64,000 nt of DNA from Taenia hydatigena (Eukaryota > Platyhelminthes > Cestoda > Cyclophyllidea > Taeniidae): contig JADWOT020001202.1 in the NCBI GenBank assembly GCA_036345935.2, forward strand, positions 148,329-212,328. Reading direction: 5' to 3'. Position 1 is the first letter of the stretch. Each line of letters opens with the position of its first letter. Both the position numbers and the translations under genes were made by a program. Shown piece after piece: positions 33,661-45,992 of this stretch. Below the pieces are notes generated by a model, which did not search any database, was not told where the DNA came from, and was given only the letters and a program-made list of their open reading frames with translations.

Positions 33661-36600
33661 GTGAGTGCAGTAGGTCAAGCCGACATGAATTAGCGCGATC
33701 AGATTTTTTAATGTATCATTCACAGAAAAGGCTGCGGCACAGCAATGCACGCAGAATCTCGTCCCCAACCCGACTAAAGCTCATGGATTGACTAGCTTAT
33801 AATTACCGATCCGTCAACAATGAAGCCTGTCGGGATGCCACATTTGCCATTCAATTAACTCGGTGAAGACAAATAATCTACATAACAATAGAGCAGGCAA
33901 GCCTTTCACTTATATGTCAAAAGCGATAACAGTGAACATTGGAGTATCCTCTTTCACCCCCGAAGTAAGCGACTTCAATGGAATCGCTAGAGATGGGAGA
34001 AAAGAATTGGAAGGGATTGGGGAGTAATAAGTAGGGACTAGAAGAGGGCGCTACATCGTTAGTTTAATAACCCTTGATAAGGCAGAATGTTGGTTCTCCA
34101 TTGAAAGTCAGATTTTCGACTTCAATTTAGGGTGATAGAAGAACAACCCTAAACCAAAAATGCTTACTTTACTAATGCAATGGGACGTGTTCACTGTAAG
34201 GAGAGTGCAAAGAGGTCAGCTAATTATATTCAGTGCTTGCGCAAATTAATGCGCCACTTGACTTTGTCGATTAAAGCCTATTCAGGAAGGCTTGAGAAAT
34301 TGCAGGACTTTGCTGCTACCACATAAATATTACGTAGACATCAACGGAAAAATTTGATTTGAATGATTTTGGTCGTTAAAATGCGCCTAGCATTGTTACG
34401 CTAGTAAATCAACGCAATAAATGTTGTTTCGTGCGTTATGTTGACGTGTTATAGGACGCGTTTGGCATTTAATGTCTAGTCTCCATTGTCAGATGCACTC
34501 CGTTGTAATCTCTAGTGAATCTTTTAGATATATCATATTGCATAAGTTTGTGCTTCATTGACTGCTGAACATTAAATCGGTAATCTACGTTTCGCTTTTA
34601 GTTTGCGAAGATGGTTTGCTTTAAGATGATGGCGAAAGAAAACAAGAATGTAAATGATTAGGCCTATGGTTGTGCTCATAGAGAGAGAGTGTACTGCAAA
34701 TCTGGCTGTGCAAAGCTAGTTAAGGCAGACCTCGCATCACATTGAGTTAAGCCAAATTTCTTTGGCAGATTTGTTAGTAATAGACATCGATGTGGCGCTA
34801 TTTAACGATCAGGAGATGAGTGTGGCTCTGCAAGTCACTGGTTTTTGAGTATGCTGTGCATTTGAGTGCAAATGTGATGATTGTGCACTCATTTTCCTCT
34901 TTTATTGCAATCAATCTAGCAGATTTGGCTTCCTCCTCACGGATACGTAGCCAGCTGTGTTTTGCCAGCAGACTTGCTCCCAATAAAAGAAGAGAGCTTT
35001 TCCCTAAGTGCTGTCGTCGGTTATCCCGGTCAGTGTCACACGTGAGAGTGGTTAGTCGCTTAAAAATTAGGAAAATCGAGTTCGAAATGCTAAAATTTAT
35101 ATTATGTCTGAATGGTTGCAGTGCGAAGCATGAAGACAGATCGGTGAATAATGGCATGTTTTCTTGGTACTAAGGCAGCACACAAAAGACGTTTTCATGT
35201 ATGGGGTTGAACAGGGGCTGCAAATTACCACGCTTAACAAGCAAAGCTGCACTACTTATTTGGAGTTAAAAGGAAAATACGTAGAATTGAGGCAATTTTT
35301 ACAATGCTTGCAGCGGGCTCTATTTGTTATTTGCCAAATAAGCAGAGAATAGGCACTACGTCAAAAACATACAAGCTGTCCTATCACCGATCTCCGAGAC
35401 ACTTTCCACACCGTAGCGCGGTAGCGATTATTCAGAATGCGGAAAAGAAGGAGGGCTCTCACGAAAGGTGATCGTGAAACGGATATGATTGCTACGGGAG
35501 GAAAGAACAAGTGTTGCAGGTAAATAGACATGGAGAAGTGTGCCAATTGGGAAACAGAGTAGAAATTGAAGTAAAGGAATAAGTAAGAAACGGTTAGAAT
35601 GGTAGATTGCAAGGCGATGCTGAAGTAATTGAAGCGAATTTCAATTTTTGGGCTTTGTGCGCCTAACTGACGGAAGCCATTGCGACAAACCCAATTGTGC
35701 CATTATTTTTGAAGAAAACCCAGTTAACCGATTCTAGAACTAAAGTGCACACAGCAAACAGAACTTGCAAGACTCATGCTATTTTTTTCCTGTTAATTAA
35801 TACCTTTTCAAGACAAAAGATAGATAAGGCAATGGGGACTTGATGCAAATGCACCGCTTAACGCCTGACAAGTGGCCAAAATCTGTGTCTTTAAGTCATT
35901 ACAACTGCCTATCCTTTTTATTGCCTCCATTCCTTATGGGCTGCTTTTAGTTTTAGAATCACTTAAAGGTTCCTTTAACTCAAGTAGCGTAACATGAAAA
36001 CTGCTATCTATCCCTTTCATATGCTCTTCCAACAGCCAGAAGAGTCACACCCATAAAACATAAGGCATAAAGTGTTTTGAGACACTTAAAAGGCTTTAAT
36101 GGGAAATTATTCAGTAGATCAAGCAAATTAGATCCCAGATATGCCGTGATGACATTGGCGTTTTCAGTTATCATTGCAAAGTTGCACTTCTTTAAATTAT
36201 ATCAGTTGGCGATTATAAAAACTCTAATCTCTGGCCAATATCAAGTGGGATTAAACAGCACAGCATAGAGCTCTGATTTCAAATTGCATTGTAAACATTG
36301 CCCTCCATTATTTTATACCAAAAATGCCATTTGCTGCTAAAACTTTATGAGTACGGCGACATTCCCGAAGGGAATAGAAAAGAAGTCAGTGGCTTCCAAG
36401 CGACTTTTGCAGTACAGAAGTAGGCAAACGTAGGACTCTACTTTACTCAAAAAGTGTTAAGGATTTTTAACGCAGTCTATTGTCCTCCTGATTATGTTGT
36501 GCCTTGTAGTTAGTTTTGCCTTATTTATCGACATACAATCACTCCCATAATACATATATTGTAATTTGCTAAATTCGTGATAAAGGAAAAGTATAGTCGG

Positions 36601-37322
36601 CATCCAATTCATACCAATTTTGTTTTATGCACGGGCATGCTCTACGGTAGATCATCAATAGTGTTTCCTCTACGGGATGCAAACGAGACACCCGTTTTTG
36701 CAATGTGTCGCGATCAAACTATGAAACTTCGAGCCGCACGAAAGAGACTTTGTGCTTGTAGGCAAAGTGCAGCCAATTTTACTTTAGTTTTCCACGAACA
36801 AACAAACGAAAATACGTGTATCTAGAATAGCATCGATCTGCAGCACGATTCGACGAATGGGATTGTTTTGCGCATTAGTAAGCAGAGTTAATAACGGATT
36901 TAAGTGGAAGATTATGCAATGCTCATCATTTATTTTAAAATCATAAACTGACTCAATTCGACATCACGAGGCCCATCATCGACTAAAAATAACTCAAACT
37001 GAGTTTGCTACAACTATTTATGCGGGCGAAACGGGTATAACTGTCTTTAGTAGAGAAGAAATATAGGGCTACGTTATGGGTAAAATGTTCTTAATTCTGT
37101 CATTATTGATTGAAAAACGCACAGTTTATAAATTGCTTACAGATTGAAGGACTGGCTGACCAAATGCCTATTCGTTCGATTGGTGTTTTACTAAAAATAA
37201 GGTTTGAAAAATGGATACACTTGATGGTAGTTGCATTCGCTTGCATATCTTCTACCTGGAAAATCCCCTACAACTTTAGGAATACACATTCTAGTATGAA
37301 ACCGCATAGCCTCCTTTTATAC
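33661..37322. other. No supportable gene
   Basis: At 34798-35173 both strands are open for about 118 codons, with no splice support for either. Other frames here are short. This is likely non-coding. Confidence 0.4.
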
Positions 37323-37501
37323 CTAATGGATTAAGCTGCTGATAATTATCCCTTATCTGATTGCGAGTTAAGGTGGTTACAAGCCCCCTCTTTCTCCCTT
37401 GCAGCAATTTAATGATCCCTTTTCCTAAAGGTGTGCGATCTGTTTCGTCGAGAAGCAGAGAAAAATCCGGAGCCATCGATGGAGTCGGATGAGTGGAATG
37501 C
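37323..37501 (-). CDS. Candidate exon, 59 codons, phase 2 to 1
   Basis: The minus-strand frame reads HSTHPTPSMAPDFSLLLDET, then DRTPLGKGIIKLLQGRKRG, then LVTTLTRNQIRDNYQQLNPL before G|GTATAA. It is hydrophilic and basic with balanced codon use, so strongly coding-like. The acceptor CCTATACGTAG is moderate and the donor is not optimal. Family not recognised; a cytoplasmic region is likely. It may belong with the minus-strand exons at 40.0-40.9 kb. Confidence 0.4.
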
Positions 37502-37654
37502 CTACGTATAGGCCACCTACACTCTTCCCATCAAAAGCCTCGTTATAGACTTAACTGCATGAGTCCGTGCATCGATAGATAAATCGGCAAGGCAACCTAA
37601 TGTACAGAGGCTTATGTCTGTTATCTAGATAAGCTGTCAGTCGTAATTCTGAGT

Positions 37655-38100
37655 GCCACAGCCTCATCGCTACTCTCTGCAGCCTATACGCCCAAGACAG
37701 TAAGGCAGACCGTCACCCAGCTGACAGCCGTTCGACCAACACATCTTGAAGTCAACAACCCGCCTTTCGGTGGCCCTCAAGACACCCGTTATCACGTTCA
37801 TTGTTGCAGAGTCAGTCAATCGGTCTGCCTGTAAGGATGCACCTGGTCGGCCTATACCTTGATGCCCATCGGCTTCTAGCCTTTTTCGGCAGCAGTACCG
37901 CCTGCATGTTAAGCAGCACACCATCCTGCACGACCGTTACACCGCCCAACAACTTGTTTAACTTCCCGTCGTTCGAATGGCCAACTGCAGTTGACAAGGT
38001 GTGATGCGCGTTTTCTTGTTGTCGCACGCGGCATCACCCGCCAGATCAACCACCTCGACAGCTAAGTACTCGAGCACAGCAGCCAAGTCTAATTATGCAC
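37655..38100. other. GC-rich island in AT-rich surroundings
   Basis: Base composition rises to about half G+C for roughly 450 bp, with long stop-poor but interrupted frames on both strands (for example minus 37924-37670, plus 37801-38004 and 38001-38210). None is convincing. It could be a decayed mobile element or a CpG-rich regulatory island. Confidence 0.4.
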
Positions 38101-38187
38101 TTTGTGAATGCGAGAAAATGGTCCCTTGTTTAAAAGAGGACCTATGCGCACTACTTTGGTATTATCTTCTCAATATTCACCCTTCAG

Positions 38188-38229
38188 AATATTGGACCAG
38201 TCTTTGTTGAACATTGTGTGGTTAATAAG
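38188..38229 (+). CDS. Candidate 42-nt microexon (phase 0 to 0)
   Basis: A strong acceptor (CTTCTCAATATTCACCCTTCAG) and donor (AATAAG|GTGAGTGC) surround NIGPVFVEHCVVNK. A second frame is also open. It is symmetric, so it could be a cassette exon. The gene is unknown. Confidence 0.35.
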
Positions 38230-38890
38230 GTGAGTGCTCTATTTATTCGCCAGTGATAAAAGCGTATTGAATGAATGACTCGGCGCATTCGTTGTAATCT
38301 GTAGAATAACTTCCATTCACAATCTAGTTTGCTTATTCAGACCTAACATGCTACACTGGATTTTACAAGGCGGCTTAGAACACCTCAACCCATCCCACTC
38401 TATTCTTTACTGGCCAATTGTATGAGAGGTTATATGGATTCGATGCCCATCATTACGTAGGTTGGGGTTCCTAATTGCGTAAGGGGGACAAGATTTAATT
38501 GAGTAGATTTTCCGTTTATGACGAATGCTGTGCTTACTCATCCGCTAATGTAAAAAGGCCCAATTTTTAGAGGATTAGCAGGGTGAAGTGAATTGAAGGG
38601 CATGCGATCTGCCAATTCAACAAGAACGAAACCGTCGGTTGCATGTAAGGGGACATTTGGAGCGTGATCAACTTATGGCAACATCTACCTTGCATAAGTT
38701 AAGTTGACGAATGCATCTTTTAAGAAACATGTGCCTTTACAAGAATTTTCCCACCTAAAAACACTACGACTATGCATTACATGCTATTTTTCTTTTTAAT
38801 TCTACCTAGTAAGGAAAGCTCTGTACACATAAGCGCCTAGAATGCGATACAGCACTGCCTAACCATAAGTGACATGAGCCATACCTGCAG

Positions 38891-38938
38891 TGGGGGTGGA
38901 GGTATCCACTGCTGGATTCGAAGTAGAGGTTATGCATG
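38891..38938 (+). CDS. Candidate 48-nt microexon (phase 1 to 1)
   Basis: The acceptor GCCATACCTGCAG and donor GCATG|GTAAGAAT bound one open frame, GVEVSTAGFEVEVMH, an alternating hydrophobic beta-strand-like pattern. It is symmetric. Confidence 0.35.
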
Positions 38939-40014
38939 GTAAGAATGGTTAAAAGACATTGTCGTCACGTTCTATTCGGAGGTACGACTGGATGACGTGT
39001 GAAGAATATTCCAAAAAATTGTTAAAGATGGTATCATGCATATGTGCAGTGGTAAATTTTATCCAAAATTATTTATGAATCGTAGTCATCTGATTCTGTA
39101 TGTTGAATAAAACGTATCACGAGTCATTTATAAACAAAGCAAATGCGTATGATGCATGCGATTTCCAAGACATAAGTCAACGGCAGTTCGTACTTTTGGA
39201 GAGTGGAGAGATCTTTTAATCAATTGATTCCCTCATCACTCTAAAGGCCACTAGCGGTAACCACATTTTTCCTCGGTAAGATATTACACACTACACCTCA
39301 TCAAGACGCCATGACTTTGGCAAAATTGGAACCTGTCCCGAAAGAAGAACTGGTTCATCCGAATCACTCTGGATTACTTATTGAAAATCGTAGTGCGCTT
39401 CTTAAACTCTACATAAATGTGTTTCGTCTGGATTGAGCATGATTTTCCGAGCACAGCTATTCATCGAACTGTTCAGAGCCAGAATTCCGGCTTTGCCATT
39501 GTCTCACATTCAACCTAAGTGAGAATAAAATTGCATTTTATGGTTACAAATCATGGCTTTGTGCATAAATTAACAATAGTTGTTTGCTAGACTATCTAAC
39601 TTCACCAATTACGTCAAAGAGTTTAATCATTAATGCGCAACAAAAAATGCTTTCAACTGGTTGCTACAATGCCCACGTCCGTAAACTACGTTTCAAATAA
39701 ATGGTCAAGTTATTTAGCAGTCACAGGATTGTTGTTAGACGTTTTCGAGACAAGGAACAAAAGGAGTTAACAACAGAGGAGCTGCCTACCATGTTTCACC
39801 TGAATAGAAGAGATTAATCGATGCTAAGTTTTAACTAGTGGTGTGGACCAGTTCATGTACAGGAGAGTAAACCTGTAAACCTAGCGAATTAGCCATAGTG
39901 CAATGCACTCAATATTTTTCTCGTTTCGATTTTGAAACATTTATAATAAAAACTCGGCGGTTGACTTACTACCGTAGTATACACGCCGATTTTCTTGGTG
40001 ATTCAGTCACGTAC
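38939..40014. other. No supportable gene
   Basis: AT-rich; no frame with splice support on either strand. Confidence 0.45.
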
Positions 40015-40187
40015 AGAAGACCAACGGAGCTCATAGCTGATATCTATCTGCTCAATAGAAGTTGATGAAATGCGAAAATGCTTAGGGAAGACCTCTCGAA
40101 AATAGCGAGGGTTTGTGAAATCATTACTGAATACTTGCCCACTAAGAGAACGACTTGACTTGCCTAAATAATAAGTGACAGTGGCGT
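40015..40187 (-). CDS. Candidate exon, 57 codons, phase 1 to 0
   Basis: The minus strand has a perfect branch-point-like TACTGAC 26-32 bases before the AAAG acceptor, then a clean frame: ATVTYYLGKSSRSLSGQVF, then SNDFTNPRYFREVFPKHF, then RISSTSIEQIDISYELRWSS. The donor is TCT|GTACGTG. It is rich in Ser and beta-branched residues, which suggests an extracellular beta domain. The family is not identified. Confidence 0.45.
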
Positions 40188-40704
40188 CTTTGTGGTTTTG
40201 CAAAGCACGTCAGTAGCATTTCCTACACATTCACTTTTTCTAATTGGTCAACGATTAATAATCGATTAATTTTTATTAGTCATGCAGCGTTTCCGTCTCT
40301 ATCCACTGGTTCTCGGGTGAAAGTGCTTGACGTCATCTGGAGGTTTCACAGGCAGGCGCTTCTGCTCCTCCGCATAGGTTGGGTTTGTCTATACTTCTCG
40401 GATGGCACCTTCTCATCATGCATCAAACAACTTTGTTAAGGCTTTGCGTTTGAGGTCTATTTCATTGGACCATTAAAGTGTGAGGCAGTAAAAATGCTTT
40501 GCTACGACGCTTTGAGCAATATAGCGCGCCTTCTCTTTAGCAGTTAGTCAGTAATTTCAGCCAACGTCCAAGAATGTTCGCTCGTTCTGCATTTTATCAA
40601 AGCGATGGCCAATGTGGTTTTTCTTTACAATTGATTAGATCCCTTCATAGCAAGTAAGATAAAATCCAAAAGCAAAATCTAATCGTTTTCCTCCCATCCT
40701 TATT

Positions 40705-40873
40705 TCATGTTGCTACGTCGTTTTGAATGGTTCGATGCTGAATAGTAGCGCCATTCATCTCAGTTCTCCTAAGGTGATTTTCGGTATAGACTAAATGCCA
40801 CTTTTGAATTGGGTATTCAGGAAGGTATTCTTGGTATTTAGAGCTATCTATCCCGTTGCTTTTTTGACATCTT
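40705..40873 (-). CDS. Candidate terminal exon, 55 codons
   Basis: The acceptor GGTTTGGTGTTTAG opens a phase-2 frame reading CQKSNGIDSSKYQEYLPEY, then PIQKWHLVYTENHLRR, and ending TIQNDVAT and TGA. It looks coding in composition. No donor is evident, so it would be a 3' end. Other candidate exons on this strand lie downstream, so at least two transcripts or genes would be needed. Confidence 0.3.
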
Positions 40874-41520
40874 CTAAACACCAAACCTAACCGTAGCTCT
40901 ACCTCACTCATGCAATCAGAAGTGGCACTACATTAAAAGAATGGATGGCTTTCCTTTCGTCAAAATTTGAAAAAGACTTTAAACAGCCATGATTAACTGA
41001 CACCGCCCAAATGTAAAAAGTGCTCAAGGCAAATAGACGCAGTCTGCACCAACACTTAACTAAATGACCAAACAGAATTCGAGTATTCAACAAGCGAACG
41101 CAATTTTTGCATGACATTCGTGCGAAATTATAAACACGACGCTTATTAGTTCTGTTGAATTTTAGAGAATAAACCTATTACTAATAAGTTAAAATGTAGA
41201 ACTTTTGCCATAGTTTTAGAAAGTTTTGCACGCGAGATCTATTGCCTTGTCCTTAATCTTCCTTCGGGTCGCACAAGTCGAAATTGATATAATAGTTTAT
41301 TACTTATGTTTCTTAAAATGTACCTTTCAGACGAGAGGCAAGAGCACATCTTGAATCCCTTGGCGCTGATCGAGGCTATCTCACGACCCCAGTTTGGTGT
41401 GCCATCGATCCATCCTTTTGTCCAAGGCAGTAAAGATGCCTCAGAGCGTTTATGCAATGTTTATACCCCTTAAATGTGTTTTGTAGGCCAAAGGTGATAG
41501 AATAATTTTAACCTGGTCTG

Positions 41521-41708
41521 CAGCGTCCCGAGGCTCCCTCGAAGGCAAAAGAAGGCAAAATGCCAGGGTAGAATATACACATTCAACGGACAGAGGAAGA
41601 TAGGCTGCTGGCATGGCCCACAGGCCAGCCCACGCAGCTAGGGCAGAACGGCCACCTCTGTGTCCTTGACCGAAACCGGTAGTTCCAACAAACAAAGTAC
41701 TGCATGGT
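41521..41708 (-). repeat. Dispersed repeat, copy 1 (inverted relative to 55430)
   Basis: The reverse complement of this stretch aligns end to end with 55430-55610. Shared words include TACTTTGTTTG, GGTCA[AG]GG, ACAGAGGTGGCC, CTGGCATT, ACCTTCTTTTGCCT-like CCTTCTTTTGCCT, and AAGGGAGCCT-like GAGGGAGCCT. Identity is around 75% by eye. It is GC-rich compared with its flanks. Class unknown. Confidence 0.75.
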
Positions 41709-43557
41709 CGTAGAGTAGCGTGGTTGCTCCTTGGAGGCAAATGTATCCTCGGCACAGACTTCCTAGGATTGTTACTCTATATGCGCCTTCAACATATAAT
41801 AATAGTAAGAGCGGAAGAATGGAAGAGAAGGAAAGGGAAGAACCGTCCAGATTTCAACCTTCTAGTGTTCGGCTTAGTCGCAGGGATGGGGAAGCTAGTA
41901 GTAGAGATCCCTGCACGAACTGCAGAAATATTGTCTGTGGACAGCAAAGGGCTTGACCAGTTGTTTTTAATTAAATCAAGCACAATGCTACAAAGTTCTG
42001 CTATTTTATTAAAAAATGTTCAGCATTAAATTTGCACTTCTGTTCATTGTCTAGTCTTTAGATTCATCCGCGATAACTTGGGTGGTTATTGTACCTTCGT
42101 TGAGTGGAGTGGTCTCTAAGCTATGCTAGCAACTAAAAATTTCAGTGCAGATTTACAACGTAATATAACCAAACAGCGGCAAGGGCATTGTTCGCTTTTT
42201 GGTAAGGTGCAAAAATGTAGCATCTTACGAGGATGGAGAGTTAGAAACTAAATGTCGGCCTAAATCTTTACCACCAGATGTGGCTGAACGAAATTCTGGA
42301 GAATAAATGTTGCCAAAACGACGTGGCTTGGACGCAATCACATCTCTACCATCCGACGTAAAAGGCGAACACATCATGTTGATTGCTTGCTTTTCAGGTG
42401 CCAATTACCCATGCGCTTGAACCAATGTAATCCATTTTTTCTTCGCTGGCAAGGCAATAATGACACAGTGATCGTGTTATTACCATTGGGCCAGCAAAAC
42501 ATGCTCCTTTTGCAAGTTTAGCAATTTACTATGCAAATTGGCTTACAAAACTCTCGTGGGGTTCAGACTGCAAGCACCTTTAAGCCTACACCAGTCAAAG
42601 GACGGAATAGAACCCATTCAGAAGATCCATAAATGGCGATTAAAAGAAGGCCCAGCATATTGGCGTAGGACGTTCCTCTAACCCAGTGCCTCCGAATCGA
42701 TATTCACACTCTCCAGGTGAGCGGAGTTTGACGGAACTCACGGCCGGAGTGCAACTCAACTCAGTGGGATGAGCAGACATCACTGCAGTACTTTTGCCTG
42801 GCGAAATAGGTGTTCACATCTGCATTAAGTTCAGCCATTAAAAAATTCATAAATTTCAGGACAACCGTCCAAATCATCCACCGTAGGGTGCCATGGTGCC
42901 TAATTGAAGCTTAAATCGAGTAAAATTTAAGATATGATTTAAGGAGGCGAAATGAAGCCGGTTGTTTACTGACGGTTCCAAAAATCACTTATTCAGGGAT
43001 TCGGACGCAAACTTGCACCTCCCTTGCACCTTATGAACATGCCCTAAAGTAGTTTGGCATGATGACTTGTCAAGAAGGATTTGTAGTGACTTGAAATAAT
43101 CTTTTTGCTAAAGTGTAGATTTTGCACTATGTTCTTGCTTCTTGCATTTGCATTGGTAAAGAGCGAGCTTAGCACTCCATCCATATTGAACCTCTCGAAC
43201 TCTCTTTCACTTAACTTTGCTCTAGTCACGGCTGCAAATTTCTTATTTATAATTCGATGAAATTTAAAATAGCTTCCTCTAATTCCAGCACAAAGTGTGA
43301 ATTATAGTGGGCTGGTATAATTGAAGGCAGAGAATCAAACAGCGTCGATCACTGTTGAATTCATAAACCATTAACTTCTGTAACAGAAATTGGTTGCCTT
43401 TTGATGATATCCAACACAAATGGTGGCATGAGAAGTAGTTATTTCAGTCCTTAGTAAACCACTGCAAGCATCTGTTCAATCACATGATTACCAGAAGTGC
43501 AACAAAAGACTCTGCGTAAAAATCAACCTACTGGCTATTTCATTCACTGCAATAAAG
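41709..43557. other. No supportable gene; purine-rich patch
   Basis: Bases 41809-41853 form an AG-rich patch (AAGAGCGGAAGAATGG and on) that resembles 54630-54682. Just before it, a plus frame reads GGKCILGTDFLG, which recalls the end of a retrotransposon aspartic protease, but nothing around it supports that reading. Otherwise ordinary non-coding DNA. Confidence 0.35.
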
Positions 43558-43624
43558 GCGCCCAAGGGCATCAAACATCTTCACATCAGGAGTAGTCGCA
43601 TGGACTTGTTTGTGCTTGGGATTG
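43558..43624 (+). CDS. Candidate exon, 22 codons, phase 0 to 1
   Basis: The acceptor TTTCATTCACTGCAATAAAG is moderate and the donor GGGATTG|GTAAGTTA is perfect. It reads APKGIKHLHIRSSRMDLF, then VLGI. This may be an exon of the plus-strand gene that ends at 49307. Confidence 0.35.
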
Positions 43625-44834
43625 GTAAGTTAAACAGGGTTGTGGAATCAGTTGATGACACCGCGAAAGGGATTCGCACACGGTGAGGCAAGTCTCACTA
43701 GGAAGTAGTGGAAGAGTATGATCACGATGGCGGGAGGTGTCGCGATGCCAGAAGTTATTGATGAAACACAAAACCGCAAAAGTGGTTCGTTTTTACTGCC
43801 TAAAGAACGGAATGACCAATTTAATAGATTGCAGACAAACATAATGCACGAATCTGCTTATCGTGTCCACCTTGAAGCATAATTTGCCGAGACTTCATCC
43901 GTAGGGTTTGGAAGAGGATGGAATTGGCAATGCATAAGCTGCAGGAGATAGCATTAAAATGCTTGGTTAGGAAAATTTGAAGAGAAAAGATGTTTTGGAT
44001 AGATGTAAGAGCTCTTCATGATGCATGCAATTGGATGGACCTACTTTCGATTGACTCAAGGCAGCACAAGTGCTGATGAGGTGCAGGCAGATGTTCGGAT
44101 TCAGTCACCAGTCTAGTCTGAATCCACAAAGACAGAATTTCGATTGTGATAGGTATGCATTTAGAACAGGTAGTGAATTCCAGGCAACCTTAATGCACTG
44201 GTTTTGCAACTCTACAGAAGTTGGCATTGTCAATATTTGGTTCTGTATCATTACAATGAATGCGCTACTTAAATTTAAAGCACTGACACCTTATTTGATA
44301 CCTACAGAGGAAGTCTTTTTGTGACATAATTACACCTCTACTTCTTTGCTTTCACATGTTTGAAAGAAAAGCCAAAGTGATCAACTCCTTTATATGGCAA
44401 TTACGTCTTAGATGGCTTTCATTAGCTTTCAGCTTGCACCAGCATAAACCCCAGCATGAAAACATCTGAAATTGGATTTTCTGCCGGACCGCACCAATTG
44501 CGTGGCGTTGCAGCCAAGTATAATGCCAGCTATGTTTCTCATTAACGGTTCTTTGACTAGGCCTCCTCAAGTTGGTTTGCGACGGGCGTGATACAGGTTT
44601 TGGTCTGTAGGACTTGTGCCTCAAGAGTGTGGGTAAGCCGCAATCAAGGGTATGCATCAACGCAATAGCAGCACTCCTAGCTGGTCTCATCGACAAATGC
44701 TCAGTTGTCATCTGCCAATCGGTAATGTAAGCCTACCGTGGGTGAGGTTTTACAGTTCGCGCATTCAAGTCATTTTCCAAGTTCTATCTTCATGGCTGAT
44801 TCAAAATATCTGCTCTTCTTTATATGTTTTTCAG

Positions 44835-44942
44835 ATGCAGCAACCACCAAAGCGCGCAGACGCATCCGCGGTCAAACACGGTCAGGCTGCAAGAGGGCCT
44901 TCAGGATGGAGGCAATTTACATTTAACGTGCATGGACCCATT
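44835..44942 (+). CDS. Candidate exon, 36 codons, phase 0 to 0
   Basis: A very strong acceptor (TTCTTTATATGTTTTTCAG) is followed by MQQPPKRADASAVKHGQ, then AARGPSGWRQFTFNVHGPI and donor ATT|GTGAGAG. Without splicing, the frame would stop at 44955-44957. It is basic, with Pro, Gln and Ala, in the style of the low-complexity 3' exons at 48.4-49.3 kb. The exit phase matches the next candidate at 45910. Confidence 0.4.
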
Positions 44943-45909
44943 GTGAGAGCTCTATAGGAATCACTCGTGCGAAAGTTCGCACCTTGCGAATCTAATATTA
45001 CCTTGTTAGATTAAAGCACAGCAGTTTGGTAGAGCTCAAATTCAGTCCACCTCTGTTAACACTAAGTGCTTGCCGTGGAATATCCTAATGAGTCTCTAGC
45101 TAAAGTTTTGCGTCTATAGACTGCCGATGTTAAGGCTTTCATGCAAATTTACATCATCTATGGTTGCTATATCGCCTTCTTGGTAACAAATAGGAACATC
45201 CTCATATTTACTCGACGGAGCGAGTGGTGAAAATTTGATTTGGATGCAGGATGGTTTGCCTTGGAAAAAGGCTTGCATAGCTAAATAGCATTTTGAATTT
45301 GTTGCCAACTGTCACGCAGACCTCCTGTTCAGGAAAGCCACTATGCATTCTGAATTAAGCTTTATTAACGCTGATTGGATGTGAATGCTGTACGGACGCA
45401 TGTAATAGCTCTTTGAAACAAAAGTAGCCATGGTATAAATGTTCATCATTCCACTTTGAACGACTAATTTATTAAATTAATTCAACCCGAATGCATATCT
45501 CACCGGTCAAGTTCTCCCTTAAGACTTAAGGAGAAGGGCTTGTTTTGAGAGCAAAACTTATGGATACAGAAACAGGATACAATGGTTGCGAATGGGTGTA
45601 GCCTTTAAAGCAACTTTTGTTACCCTGTCCTTTCCGAGTGTGAAACAAGGCAGTACGTTCTTGTTCGTCTTTGCTGTAATTGGACAAAGAAAGTGACTGC
45701 ACGCAGTCTTCCTCAGAATGCAAGGACGTATATCTTATTTGCCAGTGATGACTCGTCTGTTCGAATGGAATTACATTTCAATTCACTTTGGCAAAATATG
45801 TGCAATATATGACTGGACAGCATTTCATAGCGATTTCATTGAAGTCTAACCGCTTATGAGAGGTGACGCTTGCCCTTTGTCAGATTCTTTCCATTGATAC
45901 ATGATCCAG

Positions 45910-45992
45910 GTTAAGTGCATAACGGCAATCTCAAATCGCCATCTACATAGATCCCATTCGGATGCGGGAGACGAGGCTGGGGAATGTAGGGG
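45910..45992 (+). CDS. Candidate exon, 27 codons, phase 0 to 2
   Basis: Acceptor TCTTTCCATTGATACATGATCCAG and donor AGGGG|GTAAGTG. It reads VKCITAISNRHLHRSHSD, then AGDEAGEC. It is His/Arg-rich and then acidic. It joins 44942 in phase. Its exit phase 2 fits the alternative (phase 2) reading of 47525-47575 but not the phase-1 reading that fits 48414. Confidence 0.35.

Noticed and set aside
34798..35173. Overlapping frames of about 118 codons on both strands
   Set aside because: No acceptor or donor pair supports either, and neither reading contains a recognisable domain.
41720..42029. Plus frame with GGKCILGTDFLG, reminiscent of a retrotransposon protease end
   Set aside because: A single short resemblance; no catalytic D-S/T-G, reverse transcriptase or zinc-knuckle motif lies nearby.
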